Origin: WTHC01 sp965218725
GTDB lineage: Archaea > Thermoproteota > Nitrososphaeria > Nitrososphaerales > Nitrosopumilaceae
Direction: 5' to 3'
DNA length: 64,000 nt
Assembly: GCA_965218725.1 (NCBI GenBank)
Contig: CBDCLO010000002.1
Location: 62,001 to 126,000, forward strand
Shown here one piece after another: positions 53,671-63,127 of the stretch. The translations under genes were made by a program, and so were the position numbers. Within the stretch, counting starts at the first letter, position 1. The number at the start of each line of letters is the position of its first letter. The notes under the pieces were generated by a model. That model saw only the letters and a program-made list of their open reading frames with translations. It was not told the origin of the DNA and did not search any database.

Positions 53671-54363
53671 ATGAAACTTGCAGCACTATTTTCAGGAGGA
53701 AAGGATAGTATATATTCGATCTATAAAGCAAAAAAAAATGGTCATCAAATAAAATGCTTAATAACACTGTGCCCAAAATCAAGTGAAAGCTTGTTATTAC
53801 ATCATCCTAATATACGCATAACTAAGCTACAGTCTATTTCCATGAACATATTACATACTTACAACATTTTAAAATCAGACGATATTAATTTTGAAATAGA
53901 GTCATTGAGAAGAGTAATTTCCAAAGCTAAAAAAGATTTGGAAATTGATGGTGTGGTACATGGTAGCATATCAAGCAATTTTCAAATTGATAAGTTTAGT
54001 AAAATCTGTGCTGATCTAAATATTTCATTGTACACACCTCTTAATAATATTAATCAAAAAAATTACTTGTATGATATACTTTTGTCTAAATTTAGATTTA
54101 TTATTATTAGTGTATCATCAGATGGTCTTGATGGAAGATGGCTAGGAAAAGAAATCACACTAGATGATCTTGATATGTTAAATAAACTATCAAACAAGTA
54201 TAAATTTAATATTAATTTTGATGGCGGAGAAGCAGAAACATTGGTTCTTGACTGTCCACTTTTTTCATATCCCATTAAAATCAATAATGCTAAAAAAAAA
54301 TGGGATGGTTATAGAGGTATATTTGATATAGAGGAAGCAAAATTAGATTATGGTGCTAGATAA
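53671..54363 (+). CDS. diphthine-ammonia ligase-like ATP-pyrophosphatase (Dph6 family)
   Basis: The 230-residue protein has the PP-loop SGGKDS at residues 8-13 and the family segments DGVVHGSISSNFQ near 95 and NFDGGEAETLVLDCP near 185. It completes diphthamide on elongation factor 2 by amidation. The gene lies 105 bases after aIF5A and overlaps the SRP54 start by 14 bases. Confidence 0.92.
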   Translation: MKLAALFSGGKDSIYSIYKAKKNGHQIKCLITLCPKSSESLLLHHPNIRITKLQSISMNILHTYNILKSDDINFEIESLRRVISKAKKDLEIDGVVHGSISSNFQIDKFSKICADLNISLYTPLNNINQKNYLYDILLSKFRFIIISVSSDGLDGRWLGKEITLDDLDMLNKLSNKYKFNINFDGGEAETLVLDCPLFSYPIKINNAKKKWDGYRGIFDIEEAKLDYGAR

Positions 54364-55675
54364 ACTAAAAACTAACCTTAGACGTGCCATAAAAAAAATT
54401 ATAAACTCATATTCAATAGATGGTGAAGTAATTAAAGAACTAGCAAAAGATATACAACGAGCTTTATTACAAGCTGATGTTAATGTAAAACTAGTATTTG
54501 AAATAACCAGAAAACTAGAAGAAAGATCAGCTAATGAGACTCCACCACCTGGTTTGTCACGAAAAGATCATGTCGTGAAGATTTTATCTGACGTATTAAC
54601 AGATCTTCTTGGAAATGAAACAAAATTTTTGTTCATACATAATAAAATCAACAAAGTACTAATACTTGGAATAGAAGGAAGTGGTAAAACTACAGTTACA
54701 GCTAAACTCTCAAAATTTTTGACTAAAGAAGGTTATGTAGTTGGTGCGATAGCCGCAGATACTCATAGGCCTGGTGCATTAGCTCAACTTAGAACTATGT
54801 GTAAAAAAATAAATGTTGATGTATATGGTGAAGAAAATAACAGAGATTCTTCTTCAATAGTTAAAAATGGATTAATGCACTTTAAGAATTCTAGTATAGA
54901 TGTTATTTTAATAGATACAGCAGGTAGACACAAAGAAGAGCGACATTTATTTAATGAAATGATTAAAATAAATAAAATATCTGATCCTGATCTTTCATTA
55001 CTTGTAATAGATGGTACAATAGGACAACAATGTTTTTCACAAGCAAGTGCATTTCATAAAATAGTCCCTGTAGGGGGCATAGTAATCACCAAATTAGATA
55101 GTACTGCCAAAGGTGGTGGTGCAATAGCTGCATCTGCAGCTACCGGTGCAAAAATAATGTATATTGGAACAGGAGAAAGAATAGACGACATAGAAAAGTT
55201 CTCATCTGCCAGATTTGTTGGTAGATTATTAGGATTAGGAGATATACAAGCTATACTGGATCTAGCAAAAAGACTGGAGAGTGAAGCAGATGATGTTCGT
55301 ATGAAACGTATTTCTAGTGGAAAGATGAATATGGATGATTTTTATTATCAACTTAATGAAGTAAATAAAATGGGCTCTATAAGAAATTTTTTAGATAATA
55401 TGCCTGGATTTTCAGGTACTATAAAAGATGATCAATTAAATCAAATGGAGTCAAGAATAGAAAAATGGAGATATATAATACAAAGTATGACAAAAGCTGA
55501 AAAAATGAATCCAGAATCGCTTAACGCATCAAGAATAAAACGAATAGCACATGGATCAGGTTGGCCTGAACATGAAGTAAAAGAACTATTAAAAAATTAT
55601 AAAAATTCGAAACATATAATGAAAGCATCAAAGGGAAGACAGATGAAAGATATGCTTAGACGAATAGGACTTTGA
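54350..55675 (+). CDS. srp54: signal recognition particle GTPase SRP54
   Basis: The 441-residue SRP54 has an N domain (1-90), a G domain with GIEGSGKT at 107-114, DTAGRHKEE and TKLDSTAKGGGA, and a methionine-rich M domain from about 300 (SSGKMNMDDFYYQL, MRKAEKMNPE-like repeats). With SRP19 and 7S RNA it targets nascent membrane proteins. The start overlaps the Dph6 stop by 14 bases. Confidence 0.97.
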   Translation: MVLDKLKTNLRRAIKKIINSYSIDGEVIKELAKDIQRALLQADVNVKLVFEITRKLEERSANETPPPGLSRKDHVVKILSDVLTDLLGNETKFLFIHNKINKVLILGIEGSGKTTVTAKLSKFLTKEGYVVGAIAADTHRPGALAQLRTMCKKINVDVYGEENNRDSSSIVKNGLMHFKNSSIDVILIDTAGRHKEERHLFNEMIKINKISDPDLSLLVIDGTIGQQCFSQASAFHKIVPVGGIVITKLDSTAKGGGAIAASAATGAKIMYIGTGERIDDIEKFSSARFVGRLLGLGDIQAILDLAKRLESEADDVRMKRISSGKMNMDDFYYQLNEVNKMGSIRNFLDNMPGFSGTIKDDQLNQMESRIEKWRYIIQSMTKAEKMNPESLNASRIKRIAHGSGWPEHEVKELLKNYKNSKHIMKASKGRQMKDMLRRIGL

Positions 55676-55727
55676 TATATGGAACAATCATGTATTACAA
55701 AATACAAATAATTTAACTAGATGTGGG

Positions 55728-56825
55728 ATGATTTTAAGTAAGTATAGGCTATGTTATTTTTGCATATATAGATTATTTGAAAATAAAATAAATCAATTAT
55801 CACACAATCTAAGAAAAAAAATCAACACTGTTAATAAAACATCAACTCAGTGTTGTATATGTAAAAATATTTTCCAAAATATAAAATATTATACCAATAA
55901 AATATTAGAAATTTCTGGTGATTATGAATTTTCAACATTCTTGATTGGTCTAAAATTGAAATCAACTATGATTGAAAATGATGATGATATTAAATCTAAA
56001 TTTAGGCTTAGTGGATCTTGTAGTATAAAATCTTGTTTAAATAAAGAAATTAGTAAAAGATTTTCAAGAATAACAAAAAAAACAATAAATACACTTTTAC
56101 CTGATATACTTATTATAATTAATTTAAAAAATAATTTTTATACAATACGATCAAGAACAGTATATGTATATGGAAAATATATAAAAAAAGATTGTAATAT
56201 AAAACAGAAACAAGATCCATGCAAAAATTGTTATGGAAAAGGTTGTATTTTATGTGACTACATGGGATTTACAGAATTTAATAGTGTTGAAGGAAAAATA
56301 ATAAAGATTTTACATGAGAAATTTAGCGCAACAAAAATAAAAATAAATTGCATTGGAAGCGAAGATAAATCTAGTCTAGTATTAGGAAAAGGCAGACCAT
56401 TTTTTGCTAAAATTATAAACCCTAAAAAACGAAAAATTAAACTTGAAAAATTTGAAATAGATAAATTAAAAATATATGATCTTAGAAATGTTGAGTATAT
56501 TCCAAAAAACATTAATTTTAAATCTAAAATAAAATTTAATATTTTAACTGAAAACACTATTGTAAATAGCAATTTACAATTATTAGATACTATTAAATCA
56601 GTTTTGGTTTATAGTTTAGATAGCAAAATAAATATTAAACGTATATATAACTTAAAATACAGAATAGTTTCTTCAAATGTATTTTATATTTTAATGACAA
56701 TAGAACGTGGGTTCCCAATAAAAAAATTTGTTGATAGTGAATTAGTAATACCTAATATTAATAACTTGATTAATAATAAATGTAAATGTACAAAAATAGA
56801 TTATCATGGTATATACGTACTATGA
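55728..56825 (+). CDS. tRNA pseudouridine synthase Pus10
   Basis: The 365-residue protein has an N-terminal zinc/THUMP-like part with CYFC and CICK pairs, a second Cys cluster (CKNCYGKGCILCDYMGF near residue 165), and the C-terminal catalytic part containing EGKIIKIL and GKGRPFFAKI. Pus10 makes pseudouridine 54 and 55 in archaeal tRNAs. The region is rich in isoleucine, lysine and asparagine, in line with the AT bias. It starts 52 bases after SRP54. Confidence 0.88.
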   Translation: MILSKYRLCYFCIYRLFENKINQLSHNLRKKINTVNKTSTQCCICKNIFQNIKYYTNKILEISGDYEFSTFLIGLKLKSTMIENDDDIKSKFRLSGSCSIKSCLNKEISKRFSRITKKTINTLLPDILIIINLKNNFYTIRSRTVYVYGKYIKKDCNIKQKQDPCKNCYGKGCILCDYMGFTEFNSVEGKIIKILHEKFSATKIKINCIGSEDKSSLVLGKGRPFFAKIINPKKRKIKLEKFEIDKLKIYDLRNVEYIPKNINFKSKIKFNILTENTIVNSNLQLLDTIKSVLVYSLDSKINIKRIYNLKYRIVSSNVFYILMTIERGFPIKKFVDSELVIPNINNLINNKCKCTKIDYHGIYVL

Positions 56826-56912
56826 TTATTATTTATAATTATTTTAATTTACACAGAGATATTAGCTACATGTTAGGTTATATTTTTACATTTCTATTAT
56901 TTAATTTGACTA

Positions 56913-57614
56913 ATGGATCCATTAATTAAGATTATTGAATCATATGAAAAAGGTATCTTACCAAAAAATACACTCCTAAAAATTAGAAAGCGGTTTTCTA
57001 TTGTTACATCAGGGATTCGTAGGATTGAACTTTCAACTGGTATACGTTATCCAATATTCTATATTGATCCAGCCCTGGTACTTTCTAATAATACAAATAT
57101 ATATGATAATTATGCAATTTTATTTGCTAGGACTATTCCATTTATCCATAATGATGAATTCAGCATAATCATTCAGATATCTGCACCTCTAGTTGCATAT
57201 GGATTAAAAAGTACTGTACATGCTATATTGGCACATGAATTTCTGCATTATTTAGATTTTATGAATAAAGTATCTAAAATGAAAATGGTATCTGATGAAA
57301 TTACAGGAAATTTTTTTGAGAGTATTTATTCTGACGAATCACATCTTTTTGAACCACGTATTGTTTTTAGTGATAAAATACTTGTTAGACATATTGAAAG
57401 AAAATTCAAACCATCCTTCACTGATCCTAAACTTGAAGATAAAACAATCAAATACTGGCTAAAAAAAAATCTACAAAAAATAATTGTTAACCTAGATGAA
57501 AATACTATAAAACTATCAGTTGAATTACTTTCAAAAACTAAAGTACAACCAGCCTTCTTAAATAAAATAAATGAACTAGAAAAAAAATCAAAAAAATATC
57601 GTCATAATTTTTAA
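56913..57614 (+). CDS. HEFLH-motif (zincin-like) protein, function unknown
   Basis: The 233-residue protein carries H108-E-F-L-H112, a zinc-metallopeptidase (zincin) motif, in a helix next to a strand with FSIIIQISAPLVAYG. A third ligand is not obvious; E145-E147 region residues are candidates. There is no signal peptide, so it acts in the cytoplasm. It overlaps the eS31 gene tail-to-tail by four bases. The substrate is unknown. Confidence 0.7.
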   Translation: MDPLIKIIESYEKGILPKNTLLKIRKRFSIVTSGIRRIELSTGIRYPIFYIDPALVLSNNTNIYDNYAILFARTIPFIHNDEFSIIIQISAPLVAYGLKSTVHAILAHEFLHYLDFMNKVSKMKMVSDEITGNFFESIYSDESHLFEPRIVFSDKILVRHIERKFKPSFTDPKLEDKTIKYWLKKNLQKIIVNLDENTIKLSVELLSKTKVQPAFLNKINELEKKSKKYRHNF

Positions 57615-57781
57615 TGAAATTCAGTTAAACCGCATTTTCCACATGTATTCCTATTTTTATGTTTTGACATAAACACGCCTTTTCCACAGCGTGAACATGT
57701 TTTTAGTATTATTGTCGCTTTATTACCATCTAACCTATAATATTTAAAAATACTTGGACTGCTACCTTTACTGCTTGTCAT
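57611..57781 (-). CDS. rps27ae: small ribosomal subunit protein eS31 (S27Ae)
   Basis: This 56-residue frame reads MTSSKGSSPSIFKYYRLDG at the start and has a zinc ribbon of two CxxC pairs (CSRCGKG, then CGKCGL). That is the archaeal S27Ae pattern of about 50-60 residues. It lies immediately downstream of eS24 with a 14-base overlap, the normal archaeal gene pair. Confidence 0.92.
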   Translation of the reverse strand: MTSSKGSSPSIFKYYRLDGNKATIILKTCSRCGKGVFMSKHKNRNTCGKCGLTEFH

Positions 57782-58076
57782 TTTTACTTGACTTTATTTG
57801 TTTATCTATACGAGCAAGAACAGTTGTACTTATATGAATCCTAGGCATCTTCTCATCATCATAAACATAAAAAATACCTGTAACTGTATTTTTACCAACA
57901 CAGCTCTTTAGCTTTATTGGGATTACTACTTTATTCTCTAGTTTTAATTTACTACGTATCATAGTCATATAATCTGATTTTTTAAACTTGCCATTAATAT
58001 TAACAAACTCACAAACAACTTCCCTCCTAGATAATAGCATATTATCTCTATCTCTTATAATATTAATATTAGACAT
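57768..58076 (-). CDS. rps24e: small ribosomal subunit protein eS24
   Basis: The 102-residue eS24 (ATG at 58076, beginning MSNINIIRDRDNMLLSRREV) has the family segments DRDNMLLSRREV and GKNTVTGIFYVYDD. An upstream ATG at 58118 would add 14 residues containing NCSNCSN that are not part of the family. It pairs with eS31, overlapping it by 14 bases. Confidence 0.9.
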   Translation of the reverse strand: MSNINIIRDRDNMLLSRREVVCEFVNINGKFKKSDYMTMIRSKLKLENKVVIPIKLKSCVGKNTVTGIFYVYDDEKMPRIHISTTVLARIDKQIKSSKNDKQ

Positions 58077-58135
58077 ATTACTACAGTTACTACAATTCAT
58101 ATAAATCTTATAAATCAAAAGACTATCAATGATCT

Positions 58136-58696
58136 ATGGAACGATTTATTCTTTATTTTGAAAATAATTACTATTCTCCACAAAATATCGTTTGTATTAT
58201 AACAAAGTCTCGTAAACTATGCTCAAAAATAAATGTAGTTATTAGGGATGTTAGAATTTCGAGCAAGCATATTGAATTTGATATTTCTGCAAGTAAAGAT
58301 ATTCTAAATGAATTTGTTATAAAATTAAAACCAATTGGTAATTGTAGTAATATTAGTAATATAACAGAAAAAAAAATTGAAAAAATAAATGCAATTGAAA
58401 GAGGAATATATTATTTTAATAAAGAGTATTTTTGGGAATGTCATGAAATACTTGAAAATGTATGGAAACAATGTCACAATGAGGAAAAAAATATAATACA
58501 AGGAATTATACTTACTGCCGCAGCATTTGTACATCACCAGAAGAATGAAAATGATATATGCATATCAATTCTTGGTCGTGCATTAAAAAAATTTGTAAAT
58601 TTTAATAAGTATTACTATAGAATAGATATACAGATACTTAAAAAAAATATTATTAAAATAACTAGTACTGGTAATGTTGTACTATTTATGATTTAG
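58136..58696 (+). CDS. DUF309-domain protein
   Basis: The 186-residue protein has a C-terminal helical DUF309 domain (about 85-175) with the signature YFWECHEILENVWKQC, followed by IIQGIILTAAAFVHH. The N-terminal 80 residues are an unrecognised alpha/beta region. The function of the domain is not known. Its end overlaps the apgM gene tail-to-tail by 15 bases. Confidence 0.82.
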   Translation: MERFILYFENNYYSPQNIVCIITKSRKLCSKINVVIRDVRISSKHIEFDISASKDILNEFVIKLKPIGNCSNISNITEKKIEKINAIERGIYYFNKEYFWECHEILENVWKQCHNEEKNIIQGIILTAAAFVHHQKNENDICISILGRALKKFVNFNKYYYRIDIQILKKNIIKITSTGNVVLFMI

Positions 58697-59956
58697 TATA
58701 TTTAATACAGTTGTTAACACATCATATCCTTTTAATAGTTTAAGTTTTCCTTTCTTTGATTCCATTTCAGTAAATCTATTAGTGTTATCTTTCTTTACTA
58801 GATCTGATGATATTAAAAGAGGTACCGGATCATCCGTATGTACTCTACTTATACATGGGGTAGAATGATCAGCAGACACAACAATTGTTACTTTGCTAGT
58901 ATCTATATTGTTCATTAAAGACTTGAAAAATCTATCATCTATCTCTTCAATACTCTTAGTTTTGCCACTAAAATCCCCATCATGTCCAAATTCATCAGGA
59001 CCTTTTAAATGAACGTATACTGCATTTTGAGTTTCTAATGCCTTTATAACAGCTTTTGATTTTTTTTCGTAATCATAAGACTTTGTATTATACATTTTCA
59101 TTTTTAAAATCTTTGAAATTCCTAGTTCAACTGGCATGTCTACTACACAAGAAAACTTTAGCGAATATAGTTTGTTTATTGTGGTTACACTAGGATATTT
59201 ATTTCCTGCATCACGTAAAAGAATGCAATTCAAAAGTTTTTTATTTTCTTTTTTCCTAATTCTATTTATTTTACTTTTTTTCATTATTGATTTAGATTGC
59301 GTTGTAAATTCATTGATCAAGTTTGCGGTGAGTGTTGAACTTGGTTTATTATTCAATGGAAAACATTCCCTAATCTTTAAAAGGCCGTTAGTTTTGTTAG
59401 CGACCCCTATACCATTTATTCTATTATACGACGGATCTGTATTTGTTACATCTCCAGATAATGATTTATCTTTACATTTTATGTTTATACTTACTCTATG
59501 TCCCACAGTAGGTACAACAGTTAACGTTGTATTTGGTTTTGAAAATTTTATTTTCTGTTCTAGGCATTTAGCAATCTCAGTCGTATCTTTCTTCTCAATT
59601 GTCCTGCCTGCTCTCCTATCAATTATGTTGTTATTATTATCTAACGTTGCAAAATTACCTCTTAGTGCAACATCGCCGTCATTGAACTTGATCCCTGCTC
59701 CTAAAGCTTCCACTACTCCTCTTCCAACATATTGTGAACCGCTGAAATTATAACCTAACATATTAAATACAGCTATATCTGATTCTGGTGCAATGCCTTT
59801 TTCTATTGGTATCACTTCTCCCATTATTCCATTTTTTGTTAACGAGTCTAGATTTTTAGTTACAGCATTTTCTAGTGGTGTCCTGTTAACATTATTACCT
59901 ATTGAATCACTAACTCCATCTATTAAAATATAAACTAATTTTATACTTTTAGACAT
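58682..59956 (-). CDS. apgM: 2,3-bisphosphoglycerate-independent phosphoglycerate mutase, archaeal type
   Basis: The 424-residue protein belongs to the alkaline phosphatase superfamily: DGVSDSIGN near the N-terminus (first metal site), PESDIAVFNMLGY near residue 58, and HLKGPDEFGHDGD and VSADHSTPC towards the C-terminus. It interconverts 3- and 2-phosphoglycerate and complements the pgk in this window. It is divergent from aroE across 200 bases. Confidence 0.94.
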   Translation of the reverse strand: MSKSIKLVYILIDGVSDSIGNNVNRTPLENAVTKNLDSLTKNGIMGEVIPIEKGIAPESDIAVFNMLGYNFSGSQYVGRGVVEALGAGIKFNDGDVALRGNFATLDNNNNIIDRRAGRTIEKKDTTEIAKCLEQKIKFSKPNTTLTVVPTVGHRVSINIKCKDKSLSGDVTNTDPSYNRINGIGVANKTNGLLKIRECFPLNNKPSSTLTANLINEFTTQSKSIMKKSKINRIRKKENKKLLNCILLRDAGNKYPSVTTINKLYSLKFSCVVDMPVELGISKILKMKMYNTKSYDYEKKSKAVIKALETQNAVYVHLKGPDEFGHDGDFSGKTKSIEEIDDRFFKSLMNNIDTSKVTIVVSADHSTPCISRVHTDDPVPLLISSDLVKKDNTNRFTEMESKKGKLKLLKGYDVLTTVLNILNHK

Positions 59957-60000
59957 GTTTTACTAATATTACTAATAATTTTATACATAAATACTTGAAT

Positions 60001-60023
60001 TAGCTAAAATTATATTTTAGTTA
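60001..60023. promoter_or_regulatory. near-perfect palindrome between apgM and aroE
   Basis: tagctaaaat-tat-attttagtta forms a ten-pair inverted repeat with one G-T pair and a three-base spacer. It lies 45 bases from the apgM start and 134 from the aroE start. It could be an operator for both genes or chance in AT-rich DNA. Confidence 0.3.
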
Positions 60024-60156
60024 ATATGTTAATACCAAAAAATTAATTTGTTATTTAATTTACAAACATTGATCCCAAAATTTATCAAGTTATATTATAA
60101 ATGTAGTATGTAACAAAACTTAAAATATGAAAAATATTAAGAACAAATAATACATA

Positions 60157-60990
60157 TTGAAACAACAAACAAAAATTTTTGCAGTTATAGGTGATCCAAT
60201 AAACCATACACTATCTCCAGTAATTCATAATTCTGTATTTAAACAATTAAAAATGAATTGTAGTTATATTGCATATAGAATTAAAAACGATGAACTTAAA
60301 TCAGGAATTGAGTCACTGAAATCAATTAAAATATCTGGATTTAATGTAACAAGTCCACATAAGGTGTCAATAACTGAGTACATAGATGAATTGGATAACA
60401 GCTCTAGAATTGCAGGTTCTATAAATACTGTATTAAATAAAAATGGATACTTAAAAGGATATAATACAGATATTGGTGGATTTATTGACTCTATAAAAAA
60501 ACGAGATCTTACTATTAAAAATTCTACTGTTCTTATTCTAGGTGCAGGTGGTTCAGCAAGATCTATACTTGTAGCACTTGCAAAAGAAAATATTAAAAAT
60601 GTTGTTATTGCTGACAGAACAGGACATAATATAAAAAAAATTAAATATCTTTCTAATGAACTTGGAATTAATATAAAAGGAATTTTGTTACATGAAATAA
60701 ATTATTATGATGAATATGAGTATGATTTTATTATCAATTCTACACCAATGGGATTGAAAAATGAGCCTAGCATTATACCTGATAAAATAATAAAACCAAC
60801 TACAGTTGTCTACGATTTAGTGTATAAACCAATGCTAACTAATTTAATAAAACAAGCTAAAAAAAACAATGCTATTATTATTTATGGATATGAAATGCTG
60901 CTTAACCAAGCTATACGCTCATTTAAAATATGGCATAATAAAATAGCACCATATGATACTATGAAAAAGGCGGTACTACAAGGATTTTAA
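60157..60990 (+). CDS. aroE: shikimate dehydrogenase
   Basis: The 277-residue AroE has VIGDPINHTLSPVIHNSVF at the start (shikimate site), NVTSPHK with its catalytic lysine and NADP-binding GAGGSARSI. The start is TTG at 60157, with no better codon near it. The stop overlaps the aroK ATG by one base. It is the first gene of aroE-aroK-aroA-aroC. Confidence 0.95.
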   Translation: MKQQTKIFAVIGDPINHTLSPVIHNSVFKQLKMNCSYIAYRIKNDELKSGIESLKSIKISGFNVTSPHKVSITEYIDELDNSSRIAGSINTVLNKNGYLKGYNTDIGGFIDSIKKRDLTIKNSTVLILGAGGSARSILVALAKENIKNVVIADRTGHNIKKIKYLSNELGINIKGILLHEINYYDEYEYDFIINSTPMGLKNEPSIIPDKIIKPTTVVYDLVYKPMLTNLIKQAKKNNAIIIYGYEMLLNQAIRSFKIWHNKIAPYDTMKKAVLQGF

Positions 60991-61838
60991 TGGCAGTTAA
61001 AATAGTAATTAATGGCGCAATTTCAATAGTTAATGCGATAGCAATAGGAAAAGGCGCTGCATTAGGAATATCTCTGAAAACTAATATAGTGATTGATATA
61101 ATAAAAAGAATAGGTGTGATAGTAGACGTTAATAATAACCTTAATAATAACCTGATAATTAGTGTAGTAAAAAAAATATCACCTAAAATTTTAAAAAATT
61201 TTGGGTTAAAAATATCTATAGAATCTGAGGTCCCTGTTGGATATGGCTTGAAAAGTTCAAGTATAATATCTACAGGTGTTGCATTGGCATGTGCAAGATT
61301 ATTTAAAACAGGACTTTCTGATTCAAAGATATTGCTTGCAGGAGTAAATGCATCACTTGAAAATGGAATAAGTATTACAGGCGCATATGATGATGCATGT
61401 GGTTGTTATTATGGAGGATTCATAGTAACGGATAACCATAAAAAAAAGATTATAAAATCAGAAAAGTGTATGCAACCACTCCATGCAGTACTATTTATAC
61501 CCAACTCTAATAAACGTACAAATGTAAAAAAGCTTAAAATCTTAGATTTTGTGTTTGATCGTGCATGGAATTATGCTAGAAACTCGATGTATTGGAATGC
61601 AATGGTTATGAATGGATTTGCAACAGCGCTTATCTTCAACTTGGATCCTAGTTTAATTATAAACTTAATGGAAAAAGGTGCAATAGCTGCCTCCATTACT
61701 GGTAACGGCACAGCAGTTGCAGCTGTCGTAAAAAATAGAAACATAATAAAAGTTAAAAAAGTATTTTCTTCTTATGACGATGGCAAAATATTAATTTCTA
61801 AAATTAATAATAATAAAGTAAAAGTCTATGGATTGTAG
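60990..61838 (+). CDS. aroK: shikimate kinase, archaeal GHMP type
   Basis: This 282-residue kinase belongs to the GHMP superfamily rather than the bacterial AroK fold: ATP loop PVGYGLKSSSIISTG near residue 85, GAYDDACGCYYGG near 130 and ITGNGTAVAAVVK at the end. It phosphorylates shikimate. It overlaps aroE by one base and aroA by 11. Confidence 0.94.
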   Translation: MAVKIVINGAISIVNAIAIGKGAALGISLKTNIVIDIIKRIGVIVDVNNNLNNNLIISVVKKISPKILKNFGLKISIESEVPVGYGLKSSSIISTGVALACARLFKTGLSDSKILLAGVNASLENGISITGAYDDACGCYYGGFIVTDNHKKKIIKSEKCMQPLHAVLFIPNSNKRTNVKKLKILDFVFDRAWNYARNSMYWNAMVMNGFATALIFNLDPSLIINLMEKGAIAASITGNGTAVAAVVKNRNIIKVKKVFSSYDDGKILISKINNNKVKVYGL

Positions 61839-63093
61839 TATCAAAAAGTCAGTACTAAATGGAAAGATTATTTGTCCTTCAAATAAAACTTATACTCATC
61901 GTGCATTTTTTTTAGCGACACTAGCACAAGGAAAAAGTATGATTAAAAATGCCTTAAAATCAAGAGATACAAATGCTACATTAAATGCATGTAAATGTTT
62001 TGGTGCCATAGTAAAAGAAAATGAATTTAATATAACTATACAAAGCTCTACTAATACATCAAACACATCAATCATTAATGCAGAAAACTCTGGTACTACA
62101 ATAAGAATTGCTGCTGTAATTGCATCACTGTTTAATAAAACTACGGTACTTACTGGTGATGAGAGTCTAAAAAAACGACCAATGGAACCAATTTTAGATG
62201 CGTTAGAAGTATTAGGTGCAAGATGCTCATCAAATAATGGTCTCCTACCATTAAAAATCACTGGTAGTATAGTTGGAGGAGATGTTACCATAGCTGGAAA
62301 TATTTCAAGTCAATTTATTTCTGCATTGATGATAACAGCACCTTGTACAAAAAAAGGAATTTTACTAAACATTGAAAATACTCTAATCTCAAAATATTAT
62401 GTGGATGCAACGATAGCAATCATGAAGAAATTTGGAGTTGATGTAGATACTATTTTACCATATAAAAAATATTATATACCTCATAAAAAGTATGTTTCTA
62501 CAACAGTTTCAATCCCATCTGATTTTTCTAATTTGGCATTATTGCTTTCAGCATCAGTTCTAGTAGGCAATAACCTTACAATTGAAATAATGATAAACGA
62601 CATGCCACAAAATGATATAATAATGATCGAAATACTAAAAATTTTAGGAGTTGTTGTAACAATTAATAAAAATATAATATCAATTAAATCTCCACCGAAA
62701 CTTAACGGAGGGAAATTTGATCTTGTGAATAATCCTGATCTGTTACCTCCATTAGCAGTACTGGCATTAAAAACATCAGAACCAATAGAAATTTTTAATG
62801 TAAAACATGCAAGATATAAAGAAACAGATAGAATATCAGTAATTTCTAGAGAATTTAAGAAGTTAGGTATAGCAATAAAAGAGAATGATGACGGGCTAGT
62901 GCTAGACAAGGCCAGATCATTGAAACGTATTAATTTTAATTCAGAAAATGATCATAGACTATTTATGATGTTCTGTATAGCTGGTATGTATATAGGTGAT
63001 TGTACAGTTTCAGATCCTTGTTCAGTAGATGTCTCATATCCTAATTTTATTTATGATGTAAATAAAGCCGGTGGAAAAATAGTAACTATGTAA
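61828..63093 (+). CDS. aroA: 3-phosphoshikimate 1-carboxyvinyltransferase (EPSP synthase)
   Basis: The 421-residue AroA has NAENSGTTIRI near residue 89, DESLKKRPMEPILDAL near 112 and the C-terminal ARYKETDRISVISREFKKLG. The two-domain fold of six repeated units is complete. It starts with an ATG inside aroK. The next gene, aroC, begins 35 bases later. It makes EPSP from shikimate-3-phosphate and PEP. Confidence 0.96.
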   Translation: MDCSIKKSVLNGKIICPSNKTYTHRAFFLATLAQGKSMIKNALKSRDTNATLNACKCFGAIVKENEFNITIQSSTNTSNTSIINAENSGTTIRIAAVIASLFNKTTVLTGDESLKKRPMEPILDALEVLGARCSSNNGLLPLKITGSIVGGDVTIAGNISSQFISALMITAPCTKKGILLNIENTLISKYYVDATIAIMKKFGVDVDTILPYKKYYIPHKKYVSTTVSIPSDFSNLALLLSASVLVGNNLTIEIMINDMPQNDIIMIEILKILGVVVTINKNIISIKSPPKLNGGKFDLVNNPDLLPPLAVLALKTSEPIEIFNVKHARYKETDRISVISREFKKLGIAIKENDDGLVLDKARSLKRINFNSENDHRLFMMFCIAGMYIGDCTVSDPCSVDVSYPNFIYDVNKAGGKIVTM

Positions 63094-63127
63094 AAATATT
63101 ATAAGAACAAATGTAATCTATTAGACA

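Noticed and set aside
59136..59753. A 205-codon plus-strand frame inside apgM
   Set aside because: It is antisense to a well-supported enzyme and has the composition of a reverse-strand shadow (Ser, Phe and Leu rich).
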